From: Novosphingobium hassiacum
GTDB taxonomy: Bacteria; Pseudomonadota; Alphaproteobacteria; Sphingomonadales; Sphingomonadaceae
Direction of reading: 5' to 3'
NCBI RefSeq assembly: GCF_014196055.1
Contig: NZ_JACICY010000013.1
Coordinates: forward strand, 1 to 64,000
DNA length: 64,000 bases
The translations under genes and the position numbers were made by a program. The notes under the pieces were generated by a model. That model did no database searches. It was not told the DNA's origin and saw only the letters and a list, made by a program, of their open reading frames with translations. Below are positions 49,013-57,933 of this stretch, in pieces; the first letter of the stretch is position 1, and each line of letters starts with the position of its first letter.

Positions 49013-50383
49013 ATGTCGGCGCGTCCATGCGTCAACCATGAAAGGCCGCAAGCCCCCGTGACTGTCCAGTTCCCCTCGATCTCCGCAGCCCCCGGCAAAA
49101 GCCTCGATCCGCTGGTATCGGCCACCACCCGCGTGACCGTGCTCGGCCTCGGGTACGTCGGCCTGCCGCTGGCCGTGGCGCTGGCCAAGCAGTTCTACGT
49201 CACCGGCTTCGACATCGACACGCGGCGCATCGGCGAATTGTCCGACGGCCATGACCGCACGCGCGAAATCGATTCGGACCGCCTCGCCAAATCGAGCCTC
49301 GGCCTGACCAGCGATGCCGCCGTCTGCCCGCCGAGCGACTTCTACATCGTCACCGTGCCCACGCCGATCGACGCGCAGAACAATCCCGACCTGCGCCTCG
49401 TCGAATCGGCCTCCCGTACCGTTGGCCGGATGTTGCCCGATGCCGTGGCCGAAGGGCGCAAGCCCGTGGTCGTGTTCGAGAGCACCGTCTATCCCGGCGT
49501 CACCGAAGACATCTGCGGCCCGATCCTCGAGCAGGTCTCGGGCCTCAAGTGCGGCGAGGATTTCTTCCTCGGCTACAGCCCCGAACGCATCAATCCGGGC
49601 GACCGCGAACACACTATCGACCGCATCACCAAAGTCGTTTCCGGCCAAACCCCCGAAACGCTTGATCGCGTCGCCGACCTCTATGGCGCGATTACGTCAG
49701 GGGGCGTCTTTCGCGCCGCCTCGATCAAGGCCGCCGAGGCCGCCAAGGTCATCGAGAACGCGCAGCGCGACATCAACATCGCCTTCATGAACGAGATCAC
49801 GCAGATCTTTTCCAAGATGGACCTATCGGTGTGGGACGTGCTCGCCGCGTCGAACACCAAATGGAACTTCCTGCCGTTCACCCCAGGCCTCGTCGGCGGG
49901 CACTGCATCGGCGTCGATCCCTACTACCTCTCCGCCCGCGCCGAAGCGCTGGGCCACGATCCGCAGGTCATCCTGGCAGGGCGCGGCGTCAACGACGGCA
50001 TGGCCCAGTGGGTTGCGCAGCAGCTCCACGCACAGCGTGGCGGCAAGCCCGGCAGTGTCCTCGTCCTCGGCCTGACCTTCAAGGAAAACGTGCCCGACCT
50101 GCGCAATTCCAAGGTCGCCGACGTTATCGCCGAACTGCAAGCGCTCGGCCACAAGGTCACCGTCCACGATCCCCATGCCGACACCGCCGAAGCCCTGCTG
50201 GAATATGGGCTGGAACTTGCAGGCGACGCGTTCGAACAGACCTACGACACGGTGTTCCTCGCCGTGCCACACCAGTATTACCTCGCCGCAGGGGCCGACC
50301 GCATCGCCGCGCTGGTGGCGCCCGGTGGTACGCTGGCCGATCTCAAGGGCGTGCTGGGCGATCGTGCCGACTGGAAGCTTTGA
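49013..50383 (+). CDS. nucleotide-sugar 6-dehydrogenase (TviB/WbpO type)
   Basis: A 456-residue UDP-sugar dehydrogenase of the Vi-antigen TviB group (UDP-GlcNAc or UDP-GalNAc to uronic acid). It has VTVLGLGYVGLPLAVALAKQF, FLGYSPERINPGD, NAQRDINIAFMNE, the catalytic LVGGHCIGVDPYYLS and GLTFKENVPDLRNSKV. It is distinct from WecC. The N-terminal 35 residues before the Rossmann fold look non-conserved, so a GTG 15 codons downstream is an alternative start. The next gene is an epimerase, as in the Vi and GalNAcA routes. Confidence 0.85.
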   Translation: MSARPCVNHERPQAPVTVQFPSISAAPGKSLDPLVSATTRVTVLGLGYVGLPLAVALAKQFYVTGFDIDTRRIGELSDGHDRTREIDSDRLAKSSLGLTSDAAVCPPSDFYIVTVPTPIDAQNNPDLRLVESASRTVGRMLPDAVAEGRKPVVVFESTVYPGVTEDICGPILEQVSGLKCGEDFFLGYSPERINPGDREHTIDRITKVVSGQTPETLDRVADLYGAITSGGVFRAASIKAAEAAKVIENAQRDINIAFMNEITQIFSKMDLSVWDVLAASNTKWNFLPFTPGLVGGHCIGVDPYYLSARAEALGHDPQVILAGRGVNDGMAQWVAQQLHAQRGGKPGSVLVLGLTFKENVPDLRNSKVADVIAELQALGHKVTVHDPHADTAEALLEYGLELAGDAFEQTYDTVFLAVPHQYYLAAGADRIAALVAPGGTLADLKGVLGDRADWKL

Positions 50384-50406
50384 CGCGCAGCGCTGCGTCC
50401 TTATCC

Positions 50407-50493
50407 TGCGTCCCCGCGAAGGCGGGGACCTCGGTGATCCGGGTCGGAGGTTTCGCAATCAGGCCTGAGGCCCCCGCCTTCGCGGGGGCGCAA
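50407..50493. repeat. paired REP-like palindromes
   Basis: Two inverted copies of a unit with core CCCCGCGAAGGCGGGG (50,407-50,432 and 50,467-50,493), each itself a hairpin, fill the gap between the dehydrogenase and epimerase genes. This is the common sphingomonad intergenic repeat family with CGCGAAGGCG cores. Confidence 0.75.
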
Positions 50494-50517
50494 CGATAGA
50501 TTGAAGGTAAGTTACCC

Positions 50518-51516
50518 ATGCGCGTCCTCGTTACCGGAGCCGCCGGCTTCATCGGCTACTCCCTGATCACCCGCCTGCTCGCCCGGGGCGACGAGGTGAT
50601 CGGCGTCGACATCGTCAATCCGTACTACGACCCCGCGCTCAAGGAGGCCCGCCTCTCTCGCCTGACCGAACAGGGCAAAGGCCAGTTCACGTTCCTGCGC
50701 ACCGATTTCGCCGATTACCCCGCGCTCACTGCCGCGCTCGAAGGCAAGAACTTCGAACGCATCGTCCATCTGGGCGCGCAGGCAGGCGTGCGCTATTCGA
50801 TCGAAAACCCCCACGCCTACGTCCAGTCCAACCTCGTCGGTCACCTCAACCTGCTCGAAGTCGCGCGCCATCGCGGGGCCGAGCACATGGTCTACGCGTC
50901 GTCCTCGTCGGTCTATGGCGGCAATACCAAGATGCCGTTTTCGGTCGACGACCGCGTCGATCACCCGATGTCGCTCTATGCTGCCACCAAAAAGGCGGAC
51001 GAGCTGATGAGCGAGACTTACGCCCACCTCTATCGCCTGCCGCTGACCGGCCTGCGCTTCTTCACCGTCTACGGTCCGTGGGGCCGCCCGGACATGATGA
51101 TGTGGCTGTTCACCAAGGCGATTCTGGCGGGCGAGCCGATCCAGGTGTTCAACCACGGCGATATGTACCGCGATTTCACCTACATCGACGACATCGTCTC
51201 GGGCGTCATGGCCTGCCTCGACAACCCGCCGCCCGACGATGGTGCGATTAAGGCTGGCGGCAGTGAAAAGCCCCACCGCCTCTACAACATCGGCAACCAC
51301 AAATCCGAACACCTGATGAAGGTCATCGGCATTCTGGAAAGCGAACTCGGCCGCAAGGCTGAGATGAACCTGATGCCGATGCAACCGGGTGACGTCCGCC
51401 AGTCCTTTGCCGATATCGACGCGATTTCCGGCGACCTCGGCTACAAGCCCACCACCAGCATCGACGTCGGCGTGCCGAACTTCGTCAGGTGGTACAAGGA
51501 CTTCCACGGCATCTAA
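50518..51516 (+). CDS. NAD-dependent sugar 4-epimerase (UDP-glucuronate 4-epimerase-like)
   Basis: A 332-residue extended SDR with VTGAAGFIGYSLITRLLARGD, the NPYYDPALKEARLSRL segment typical of UDP-glucuronate 4-epimerases, HLGAQAGVRYSIENPHAYV, YASSSSVYGG and the catalytic SLYAATKKADELM (Tyr-x-x-x-Lys). The FFTVYGPWGRPDMMM motif also fits. It probably interconverts a UDP-uronic acid (UDP-GlcA/GalA or the N-acetyl forms made by the upstream dehydrogenase). It starts after AGGTAAG, past the repeat. Confidence 0.85.
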   Translation: MRVLVTGAAGFIGYSLITRLLARGDEVIGVDIVNPYYDPALKEARLSRLTEQGKGQFTFLRTDFADYPALTAALEGKNFERIVHLGAQAGVRYSIENPHAYVQSNLVGHLNLLEVARHRGAEHMVYASSSSVYGGNTKMPFSVDDRVDHPMSLYAATKKADELMSETYAHLYRLPLTGLRFFTVYGPWGRPDMMMWLFTKAILAGEPIQVFNHGDMYRDFTYIDDIVSGVMACLDNPPPDDGAIKAGGSEKPHRLYNIGNHKSEHLMKVIGILESELGRKAEMNLMPMQPGDVRQSFADIDAISGDLGYKPTTSIDVGVPNFVRWYKDFHGI

Positions 51517-51518
51517 AG

Positions 51519-51677
51519 ATCCTCCCCCTCTGGGGGAGGTGGCAGCCGCAGGCTGACGGAGGGGGCCACGTCGGATAACGGCCAGCCAGCCCACCCCCAG
51601 CCCCTCCCGCAAGCGGGAGGGGGGAATATAACCGCCTTCTAACTCCCCTCCCGCCTGCGGGAGGGGTCGGGGGTGGG
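51519..51677. repeat. cluster of GC-rich palindromic repeats
   Basis: Three related units follow one another: CCTCCCCCTCTGGGGGAGG, then CCCCTCCCGCAAGCGGGAGGGG, then CCCTCCCGCCTGCGGGAGGG (cores). They lie between the epimerase and the convergent YkgJ-like gene and could serve as bidirectional terminators. A similar pair is at 54,525-54,603. Confidence 0.7.
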
Positions 51678-51685
51678 CCTGCCCA

Positions 51686-52447
51686 TCACCCGCCCCCCAA
51701 ATCCGCAAAAGACCCCAAAAACCCCACCCCCGCCGCAACCAACCGCGCCGGACACTCCAGATCCGCTAACATCGCCCGCGTCGTCTCACGGTTGGTCACG
51801 ATAGACCACGCATCCGGCCCATCGCCCAAACCCATTTCCGCCGCCTCCAACGCCTCGATCAAGGCCCACGGCGCAACCTCGCAGACCGCAAACCCCTCAC
51901 CCGCCATCGCGGCATCGAAAAACCCAAGCAAGCCTGCCAGCCGCTGCTTCACCGAAACGTCCATCACCATCGCCGCACGATGCGCCTCAAGGATCGCGGC
52001 AGCTTCCTCGTCGGCAGCCAACCCATCGCGCTCCAGCACCGGCATGCCCTCACCCCAAGCCTCAGGCGGACACAGCCGCCGCTCCGGCACCATCGCCTCG
52101 AACGGACGGCTCTCCAAGGGATAGATCCGGCATATCCGCGGCCGCGCGTCATAATTCCCGCAACGCATGTCGGGCAGCAGATGCGGACAGGCCCCATCGT
52201 GTCGCGCCACCAGCCGCAAATTGATCCGAAACGGAACATCGCCCACCCGCGCGTCGAACGTCGTCACCCGCCGCCACTGCATCACCGGATCATCGAGCGC
52301 GCCATTGTCCGGCCAAGGCCACCCCTCAACCAGCAAGTCCACCCGATGCCCCCGCCCCGCCCAGACTCGCGCCTCGGCCACCGAAAGCGTCAACCGCAGA
52401 TCATGGCAACACCGCCCGCACTGCGTACAATCGAATGTGATTTCCAT
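51686..52447 (-). CDS. YkgJ-family cysteine-cluster protein
   Basis: A 253-residue protein with the zinc/iron chelatase family motif at the start, FDCTQCGRCCHDLRLTL, and a second set CPHLLPDMRCGNYDARPRICRIYPLES. These eight or so cysteines should bind a metal or iron-sulfur cluster. The rest is helical with no recognised catalytic site. The family's function is unsettled. It ends in a glycine-rich tail next to the palindromic repeats and is convergent with the epimerase. Confidence 0.82.
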   Translation of the reverse strand: MEITFDCTQCGRCCHDLRLTLSVAEARVWAGRGHRVDLLVEGWPWPDNGALDDPVMQWRRVTTFDARVGDVPFRINLRLVARHDGACPHLLPDMRCGNYDARPRICRIYPLESRPFEAMVPERRLCPPEAWGEGMPVLERDGLAADEEAAAILEAHRAAMVMDVSVKQRLAGLLGFFDAAMAGEGFAVCEVAPWALIEALEAAEMGLGDGPDAWSIVTNRETTRAMLADLECPARLVAAGVGFLGSFADLGGG

Positions 52448-52537
52448 CGGGCGAGGTTAGGCCGATGCGTGCGCGCCAAGACAGCGCAACAACGCCGGTT
52501 TCGGACCTATCGGGCGGCCCCAAGCCTCCACCCCTTC

Positions 52538-52570
52538 ACATCGCCCCGGACCTGATCCGGGGTGAGGCTA
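52538..52570. repeat. short palindromic repeat, same family as the 46-kb element arms
   Basis: CGCCCCGGACCTGATCCGGG followed by GTGAGGCT matches the outer arm of the nested element at 46,225-46,504. It is a single copy here. Confidence 0.6.
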
Positions 52571-52662
52571 CCTTCAGCAACCATCCCGCAACGCGACGCC
52601 ACAAGAATTAGCGGGAGCCTAGGTCAGGCCTTAGTTGACGAGACGCCACCCGACACTCCCAA

Positions 52663-52817
52663 CCCCGCTCATCCTGAGCTTGTCGAAGGACACACGCCAC
52701 AGCAGTTCCGGGCGCGCTCGACAACCCGGTTGCGCGACACATGCCTGTGAGGCGAGCAGCCAAGACCAAGCCCAACCCTCGGCGCAGCATCCTTCGACAG
52801 GCTCAGGATGAGCGGGG
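52663..52817. repeat. inverted repeat with 28-base arms
   Basis: The arms at 52,663-52,690 and 52,790-52,817 are inverted copies with a single mismatch, sharing CCTGAGC(C/T)TGTCGAAGGA and GCTCATC. About 99 bases lie between them, without a gene. This repeat type is widespread in proteobacterial intergenic regions. Confidence 0.8.
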
Positions 52818-52947
52818 TTTGAGTGTATGACGGTTGACGGCCGGTTTCGGAGCGTTGTAAAATTTAGCGTAAAGACCGGTTTTGGGTGGAAGGCCGAAAA
52901 GTAGAAAGGCAGCTTTGAAGCGGATCGGCATAAAATGCCGGTTGCCT

Positions 52948-53277
52948 CTAAGATCGTACCGGCAAAACGGATTGGCGAGATTCAAACTTATATTCAAGGC
53001 CAGCGGCCAACGCCTCTCTCGTCGTCTGTACGAGTTCCCGGCTACTAAAAGCAGCTGGCAGCGATACGATTGCTTCTACACGACCCTTGCCAACGGGCCG
53101 AACCGAAGAAACTACCAAAGTCGGCCGACGCGAGCGTTGCAACTCCGCGAAGCGATTCACTCCGTCTTCCGGTCCTGCAACCATCAAATGCTGCTCTGCC
53201 TTGGTGTGCTCATCGCCGCTGCAGCCCGCCAAAGCGGCAAGAGCCATCGCAACCAAAATAGATGATCTTACGCTCAT
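52948..53277 (-). CDS. small hypothetical lipoprotein
   Basis: A 109-residue protein with a lipoprotein signal (ILVAMALAALAGCSGDE), cleavage before Cys18. The mature part has VNRFAELQRSRRPTLVVSSV and GKGRVEAIVSLPAAFSSREL but no family I know. It is probably anchored in the outer membrane. It stands alone between repeats and agmatine deiminase. Confidence 0.6.
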   Translation of the reverse strand: MSVRSSILVAMALAALAGCSGDEHTKAEQHLMVAGPEDGVNRFAELQRSRRPTLVVSSVRPVGKGRVEAIVSLPAAFSSRELVQTTREALAAGLEYKFESRQSVLPVRS

Positions 53278-53437
53278 GATTAGCTCCAGTCGTCTGCCTT
53301 AAAGCAATGACAGTAAACCAGAATTTGTACAATCAAGCTTGCGATGAGACGTTGGAACTGCGGCAAGGGCGTGGCTTCCAGCAGTGCGGCATCCGCATAA
53401 ACCTCCGGAAGTGCCGCACCGCCAACACCTACCCCCC

Positions 53438-54424
53438 TCAAACCCCCGGCATCTGCTGGCTCGCGCAGTGAAACCCACCGCCCCCCGCCAGCACCGCATC
53501 GCCCATCACGCCCACCGTCGCGCGATCCGGGAACAGCTCCGCAATCGCCGCCACGCCGTCATCATCGTGCGGCGATCCGAACACCGGGACCACCACCAGA
53601 TTGCTGGTGATCACGAAGTTCATGTAGCTCGCGGGCTGGACCACATCGCCCCATTCAACCCGCCCCGGCGAGGGCACTTCGACCACCGCCACGCCCGCCG
53701 CCAGCGCGCGTGCCTTGGCGTCGGCATAGATCGCCGCGTTCGGATCGTCCGGCCCGGTCGCGCGCGGTAGCGCCAGCCGGTTGGGGCCAACGAAGCGCGC
53801 CAGATTGTCGACATGGCCATCGGTATGATCGTTGATCAGTCCTTCGCCCAGCCACAACACGCGGTCGTATCCCAGATCGCGCAGCAACCGCGCTTCCAGA
53901 TCATCGCGCGTCAGATGCGGATTGCGATTGGGGTTGAGCAGGCATTGCTCGGTCGTCGCGACCAGCCCGGTGCCATCGCCATCCAGCGCGCCACCTTCCA
54001 GAATCCAGTCGGCCTTGCTCGCGCTCAGCCCCGCAGACGCCGCCAGATCCGCGCCGATCTCCTGATCGCCGGGCATCAGATATTTCTCGCCCCAGCCGTT
54101 GAACCCGAACAGCCGCGCCTCGCGGTTGCCTGCCTCATCGAGAACCACCAGCGGCCCGGTATCGCGCAGCCACACATCGCCATAAGTCCACCGCTCCAGC
54201 GTCACCGAGGCCGAAACCAGCGACTTTGCGCGCATCTCGTTGGCCGCATCACGCACCACCAGCCGCACCTGCTGCCCGCTGTCGGCCACCGCATTGGCAA
54301 ACGCCGCGATCTGCTCCTGCGCGCGGTCGATCACGCCCGACCATTCCTCGGCCAGATGCGGAAAGCCAATCCACAGCCAGTCCTGCGGGTGCCATTCGGG
54401 CGGCATGCGGAAGTGTGAGGTCAT
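53438..54424 (-). CDS. aguA: agmatine deiminase
   Basis: A 328-residue guanidino-group hydrolase (peptidyl-arginine-deiminase family) that turns agmatine into N-carbamoylputrescine. Motifs: MPPEWHPQDWLWIGFPH at the start, DVWLRDTGPLVVLDE (acidic substrate site), LEGGALDGDGTG, NDHTDGHVDNLARFV with the catalytic histidine, and the nucleophile Cys320 in GGGGFHCASQQMPGV at the very end. The second-step gene (aguB) is not in the window. Confidence 0.92.
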   Translation of the reverse strand: MTSHFRMPPEWHPQDWLWIGFPHLAEEWSGVIDRAQEQIAAFANAVADSGQQVRLVVRDAANEMRAKSLVSASVTLERWTYGDVWLRDTGPLVVLDEAGNREARLFGFNGWGEKYLMPGDQEIGADLAASAGLSASKADWILEGGALDGDGTGLVATTEQCLLNPNRNPHLTRDDLEARLLRDLGYDRVLWLGEGLINDHTDGHVDNLARFVGPNRLALPRATGPDDPNAAIYADAKARALAAGVAVVEVPSPGRVEWGDVVQPASYMNFVITSNLVVVPVFGSPHDDDGVAAIAELFPDRATVGVMGDAVLAGGGGFHCASQQMPGV

Positions 54425-54524
54425 GGGTGTTTATCCGTAGCGAAAAGGCTGGTGGCCCGCCAACACGTCAAACGCGCGTCGCAAACCCACCCCGCTGCGA
54501 CTAACGTCCCCTGCGGAGCCGCAA

Positions 54525-54603
54525 GTCTCGCTCCCCTCCCGCAGGCGGGAGTGGCATTCCAGCTTTCCCCCCTCCCGCCTGCGGGAGGGGTTGGGGGTGG
54601 GCC
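54525..54603. repeat. GC-rich palindromic repeats before glnE
   Basis: Two hairpin units, CCTCCCGCAGGCGGGAG and CCCTCCCGCCTGCGGGAGGG, are the same family as the 51.5-kb cluster, including the shared GGTTGGGGGTGGGCCTGC tail. They occupy most of the 299-base gap between aguA and glnE; nothing else is seen there. Confidence 0.7.
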
Positions 54604-54723
54604 TGCAGCGCCAGATCAACTCGCAGCTTGCCACCAACAAACAAGCACAGCGCACTAGCCCAAACCCGCACGCGTTTCCATCGCGCTTGATCGCCTCGCT
54701 CAACCGGTTCATTCCCCCACGCA

Positions 54724-57381
54724 ATGACCGACCTGCCCAACGCCATATCCCGCGCCCGCGCCCATGCGCCGTTCCTGTCTACGGCGCTGGACCGCCTGCC
54801 CGATCTCGAAACGATGCTGGCCACAGGCGATTTAGAACAAGCCCTCGCTCACGCCAAGGCCGCCGGAAACGGGATCGAAGACACCGCCGTTGCGCTGCGC
54901 CGCGAACGCCTCGCCCTCGCGCTGGTGCTGGCTATCGGCGATCTGGCCGGAGCATTCCCACTCACCCGCGTCATCACCGAACTCAGCAACTTTGCCGACC
55001 GCTCGCTCGACGCTGCCATTGCCGCCGCCATCCGCCGTCGTACGCCGGATGCCGAATCAGCGGGCTTCTCCGCCATCGCGCTCGGCAAGCATGGCGCGCA
55101 GGAGCTGAACTACTCCTCCGACATCGACCCGATCCTGCTCTACGATCCCGAAACCCTGCCCCGGCGCGAGCGGGACGATCCCGCCGAAGCCGCGCAGCGC
55201 ATTGCCCGCGCGCTGATGGAAATCATGTCGAACATGACCTCGGAAGGCTACGTCTTCCGCGTCGATCTGCGCCTGCGCCCCGCTTCCGAAGTCAGCCCGC
55301 TCGCCCTGTCGTTCGACTCCGCGATCACGCACTACGAATCGAGCGCGCTGGCGTGGGAGCGTGCCGCGTTCATCCGCGCCCGCGCCGCCTCGGGCGACAT
55401 CGCGGCCGGCCAGGCATTCCTCGACACGATCCGGCCGTTCGTCTGGCGCCGCAGCCTCGATTTCGGAGCGATTGCCGAGATCGGGCGGCTGACCACGCGC
55501 ATCCGCGATCACTATTCCGCAGGCCAGGCGATCGGACCGGGCTACGATCTCAAACGCGGGCGTGGCGGCATTCGCGAAGTCGAATTTTTCGCACAAACAC
55601 ATCAGCTTATTCATGGCGGCCGCAATCCCGCGCTGCGCCTGCGCGGAACCCGCGCCAGCCTCGATGCCCTGGCCGATGCGGGTATCATCTCCGCCGAAGA
55701 CGCCCACGCCATGGGCACAAGCTACGACCGCTTGCGCACGCTGGAGCATCGGCTGCAGATGGTGTCCGACCAGCAGACCCACTCGCTCCCGACCGACGCC
55801 GCCGCGCTCGACAGCGTCGCGCAGCTCGATGGTCTACCCGACGGCGCGGCCTTGGTGCGCGAATTGACCGAAATATCGGACGTGGTCGGTCGGCGGTTCG
55901 ATGCGTTGATCGAGACCTACGCCCCGACTGGCGCGGTCGCGGTCGAGGCCGTCACCGTGGCGGACGAATTTACGCAGCGAATCAACGCGTGGGAGGGGGG
56001 CCAGTACCGCTGCCTGCGCTCTGCCGAGGCGCGCGAAGCGTTCGCCCGGATCCGTCCGCAGCTGTTGCGCGCGCTGTCCGAAGCGCCCGATCCCGATCGC
56101 GCGCTGCTCCGCTGGGAGCAGTTACTCGCCGGACTTCCCAGCGCAATCAACGTCTTCCGCTTGCTCGAGGCGCGCCCGGGACTGCTGGCAATGGTCATGC
56201 GAATCCTCGCCCACGCGCCGACGCTGGCCGATGAACTCGCCCGCCGCGCTGACCTGCTCGATACGCTGATCGACCGCTCTGCGTTCGATTTGCCGGGTTC
56301 GGTCGCTGAAATTGCTGCAGAACTTTCGCGGGGCGAGGCGGGGGATGATTACCAGCGACTTCTCGATACGGTGCGAGTCCGTGTCGGCGAAATGCGGTTC
56401 TCATTGGGCGTGCAGTTGATCGAGGGGCAGCGCGATCCGCTTGAAGTCGCCGCCGCCCTGTCACGTGTGGCAGAGGCGGCGATCGCGGTTCTGGGCCGTG
56501 CCGCAACTGATGAATTCGTGCAAAAACATGGCGTTGTGCCGGACAGCGATCTTGCCATTCTCGGCCTCGGGCGGTTGGGTGGAGCGGCGCTGACCCATGC
56601 CTCGGACCTCGACTTGATCTTCCTGTTCAGCGGGGATCATGCCGCCGAATCCAATGGCCCTCGGCCCTTGGGCGCGACGCTGTACTATAACCGTCTGGCG
56701 CAGCGGGTAATTGCGGCGCTGTCGGTGCCAACGGCGGCGGGGGTGCTGTTCGAGGTGGATACGCGGTTGCGGCCGTCCGGAGCGCAGGGTCCTATCTCGG
56801 TCAGCCTCGAAAGTTTCGAGCGATATCAATGTGAAGATGCCTGGACGTGGGAACACATGGCCCTGTGCCGCGCCCGCGCGATGTTCGGTACGACGGCCGA
56901 CCGCGCGGCGATCGCAGCGATCATCGCGCGCGTGCAGGACCGCCCGCGCGATGCCTCGCTACGCAACGATGTGCTTGAAATGCGGGCAAAAATGGCGGAC
57001 CACAAGCCGCCCCAGGGACCGCTCGACGTGAAACTGGCGCGGGGTGGGCTGGTGGACATCGAGTTCATGGTGCACTTCCTCCAGTTACGCGATCATGTGG
57101 CCTACACGCCCGATCTGGGCGTGGCTGTGCAACTGATTGAGGAGAAAGGGCTTTTACCCGCCGGCACGCGGTCCTCGCACGACCTTCTGGCGCGTCTGCT
57201 GTTGGTCGTCAGGCTGGTTGCCCCCGATGGCATGTATCCGCCTCACGCGAGCCGGACTATCGTGGCCGAGGCTTGTGGCTTGAAAAGCTGGGACATTTTG
57301 CTGGAGGCGGTGCTTGCAGCGCGGCGTCAGGTCGCGGCGGCCTGGGGCCAAGTATTTGAAATTCCACTGGAGATTGAGTGA
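54724..57381 (+). CDS. glnE: bifunctional glutamine synthetase adenylyltransferase/deadenylylase
   Basis: The 885-residue enzyme switches glutamine synthetase activity by adding or removing AMP in response to PII. The N-terminal adenylyl-removing domain has FSAIALGKHGAQELNYSSDIDPILLYD (metal aspartates near residue 135). A helical regulatory linker follows. The C-terminal transferase domain has LAILGLGRLGGAALTHASDLDLIFLFSGDH near residue 615 and LARGGLVDIEFMVHFLQL near residue 772 (landmarks). Length is near the family norm of about 900-980. It is followed directly by the peroxiredoxin gene at a shared base. Confidence 0.95.
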   Translation: MTDLPNAISRARAHAPFLSTALDRLPDLETMLATGDLEQALAHAKAAGNGIEDTAVALRRERLALALVLAIGDLAGAFPLTRVITELSNFADRSLDAAIAAAIRRRTPDAESAGFSAIALGKHGAQELNYSSDIDPILLYDPETLPRRERDDPAEAAQRIARALMEIMSNMTSEGYVFRVDLRLRPASEVSPLALSFDSAITHYESSALAWERAAFIRARAASGDIAAGQAFLDTIRPFVWRRSLDFGAIAEIGRLTTRIRDHYSAGQAIGPGYDLKRGRGGIREVEFFAQTHQLIHGGRNPALRLRGTRASLDALADAGIISAEDAHAMGTSYDRLRTLEHRLQMVSDQQTHSLPTDAAALDSVAQLDGLPDGAALVRELTEISDVVGRRFDALIETYAPTGAVAVEAVTVADEFTQRINAWEGGQYRCLRSAEAREAFARIRPQLLRALSEAPDPDRALLRWEQLLAGLPSAINVFRLLEARPGLLAMVMRILAHAPTLADELARRADLLDTLIDRSAFDLPGSVAEIAAELSRGEAGDDYQRLLDTVRVRVGEMRFSLGVQLIEGQRDPLEVAAALSRVAEAAIAVLGRAATDEFVQKHGVVPDSDLAILGLGRLGGAALTHASDLDLIFLFSGDHAAESNGPRPLGATLYYNRLAQRVIAALSVPTAAGVLFEVDTRLRPSGAQGPISVSLESFERYQCEDAWTWEHMALCRARAMFGTTADRAAIAAIIARVQDRPRDASLRNDVLEMRAKMADHKPPQGPLDVKLARGGLVDIEFMVHFLQLRDHVAYTPDLGVAVQLIEEKGLLPAGTRSSHDLLARLLLVVRLVAPDGMYPPHASRTIVAEACGLKSWDILLEAVLAARRQVAAAWGQVFEIPLEIE

Positions 57382-57851
57382 TGGCTGAGCGGATTGGGGT
57401 GGGTGAGGCATTTCCGGATATCGTGCTGGCGACGCCGAATGGCGAAACCGTGAAAGTGTCTGATTTCGCGGGGAAAAAGCTGGTCGTGTTCTTCTATCCC
57501 AAAGACGACACGCCGGGATGCACGACCGAAAACAAGGACTTTTCAGAAGCTTATGATCAGTTTCAAGCCGCTGGCGTCGAGGTTCTTGGCGTGAGCAAGG
57601 ACCCTGCCAAGAAGCATCTGAAATTCATCGAGAAATACGCGCTCACCGTGCCGCTCGCATCCGATGCCGAGGAGAATGGCCTGTCGGACGCTCTTGGCAT
57701 CTGGACCGAGAAGTCGATGTATGGACGCACCTACATGGGCATGGAGCGCACGACCTATCTGATTGACGAGGCAGGCAAAATTGTCCGCATCTGGAACAAG
57801 GTGAAGGTCAAGGGCCACGCCGCAGACGTGCTCGCCGCAGCGCGCAACTGA
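57381..57851 (+). CDS. bcp: Bcp-type thioredoxin-dependent peroxiredoxin
   Basis: A 156-residue thiol peroxidase of the BCP/PrxQ group. The peroxidatic cysteine is in YPKDDTPGCTTENKDF. E. coli Bcp has a resolving cysteine five residues later; here that position is not a cysteine and no other cysteine is evident, so this member likely works as a 1-Cys enzyme. The ATG overlaps the glnE stop (TGATG), giving translational coupling. Confidence 0.9.
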   Translation: MAERIGVGEAFPDIVLATPNGETVKVSDFAGKKLVVFFYPKDDTPGCTTENKDFSEAYDQFQAAGVEVLGVSKDPAKKHLKFIEKYALTVPLASDAEENGLSDALGIWTEKSMYGRTYMGMERTTYLIDEAGKIVRIWNKVKVKGHAADVLAAARN

Positions 57852-57933
57852 TGGGGGATTGTGGGGGTGCAAGGGGGGTGTACCCGGGGGGTTCCCCCCT
57901 AGACACCCCGTGAAACGACCATCGAACAGGGCC

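Larger units (their letters stand above)
52448..52947. other. 500-base gene-free stretch with two repeat types
   Basis: No gene recognised. It contains the GGCC-rich short repeat at about 52,538-52,570 and the long inverted repeat at 52,663-52,817 (listed separately). The remaining 130 bases before the lipoprotein gene stop hold no hairpin with a T-run and no open frame with family resemblance. Confidence 0.5.

Noticed and set aside
54591..56234. 547-codon frame overlapping glnE
   Set aside because: Arginine/proline-rich out-of-frame shadow; glnE in the other frame carries both catalytic domains.
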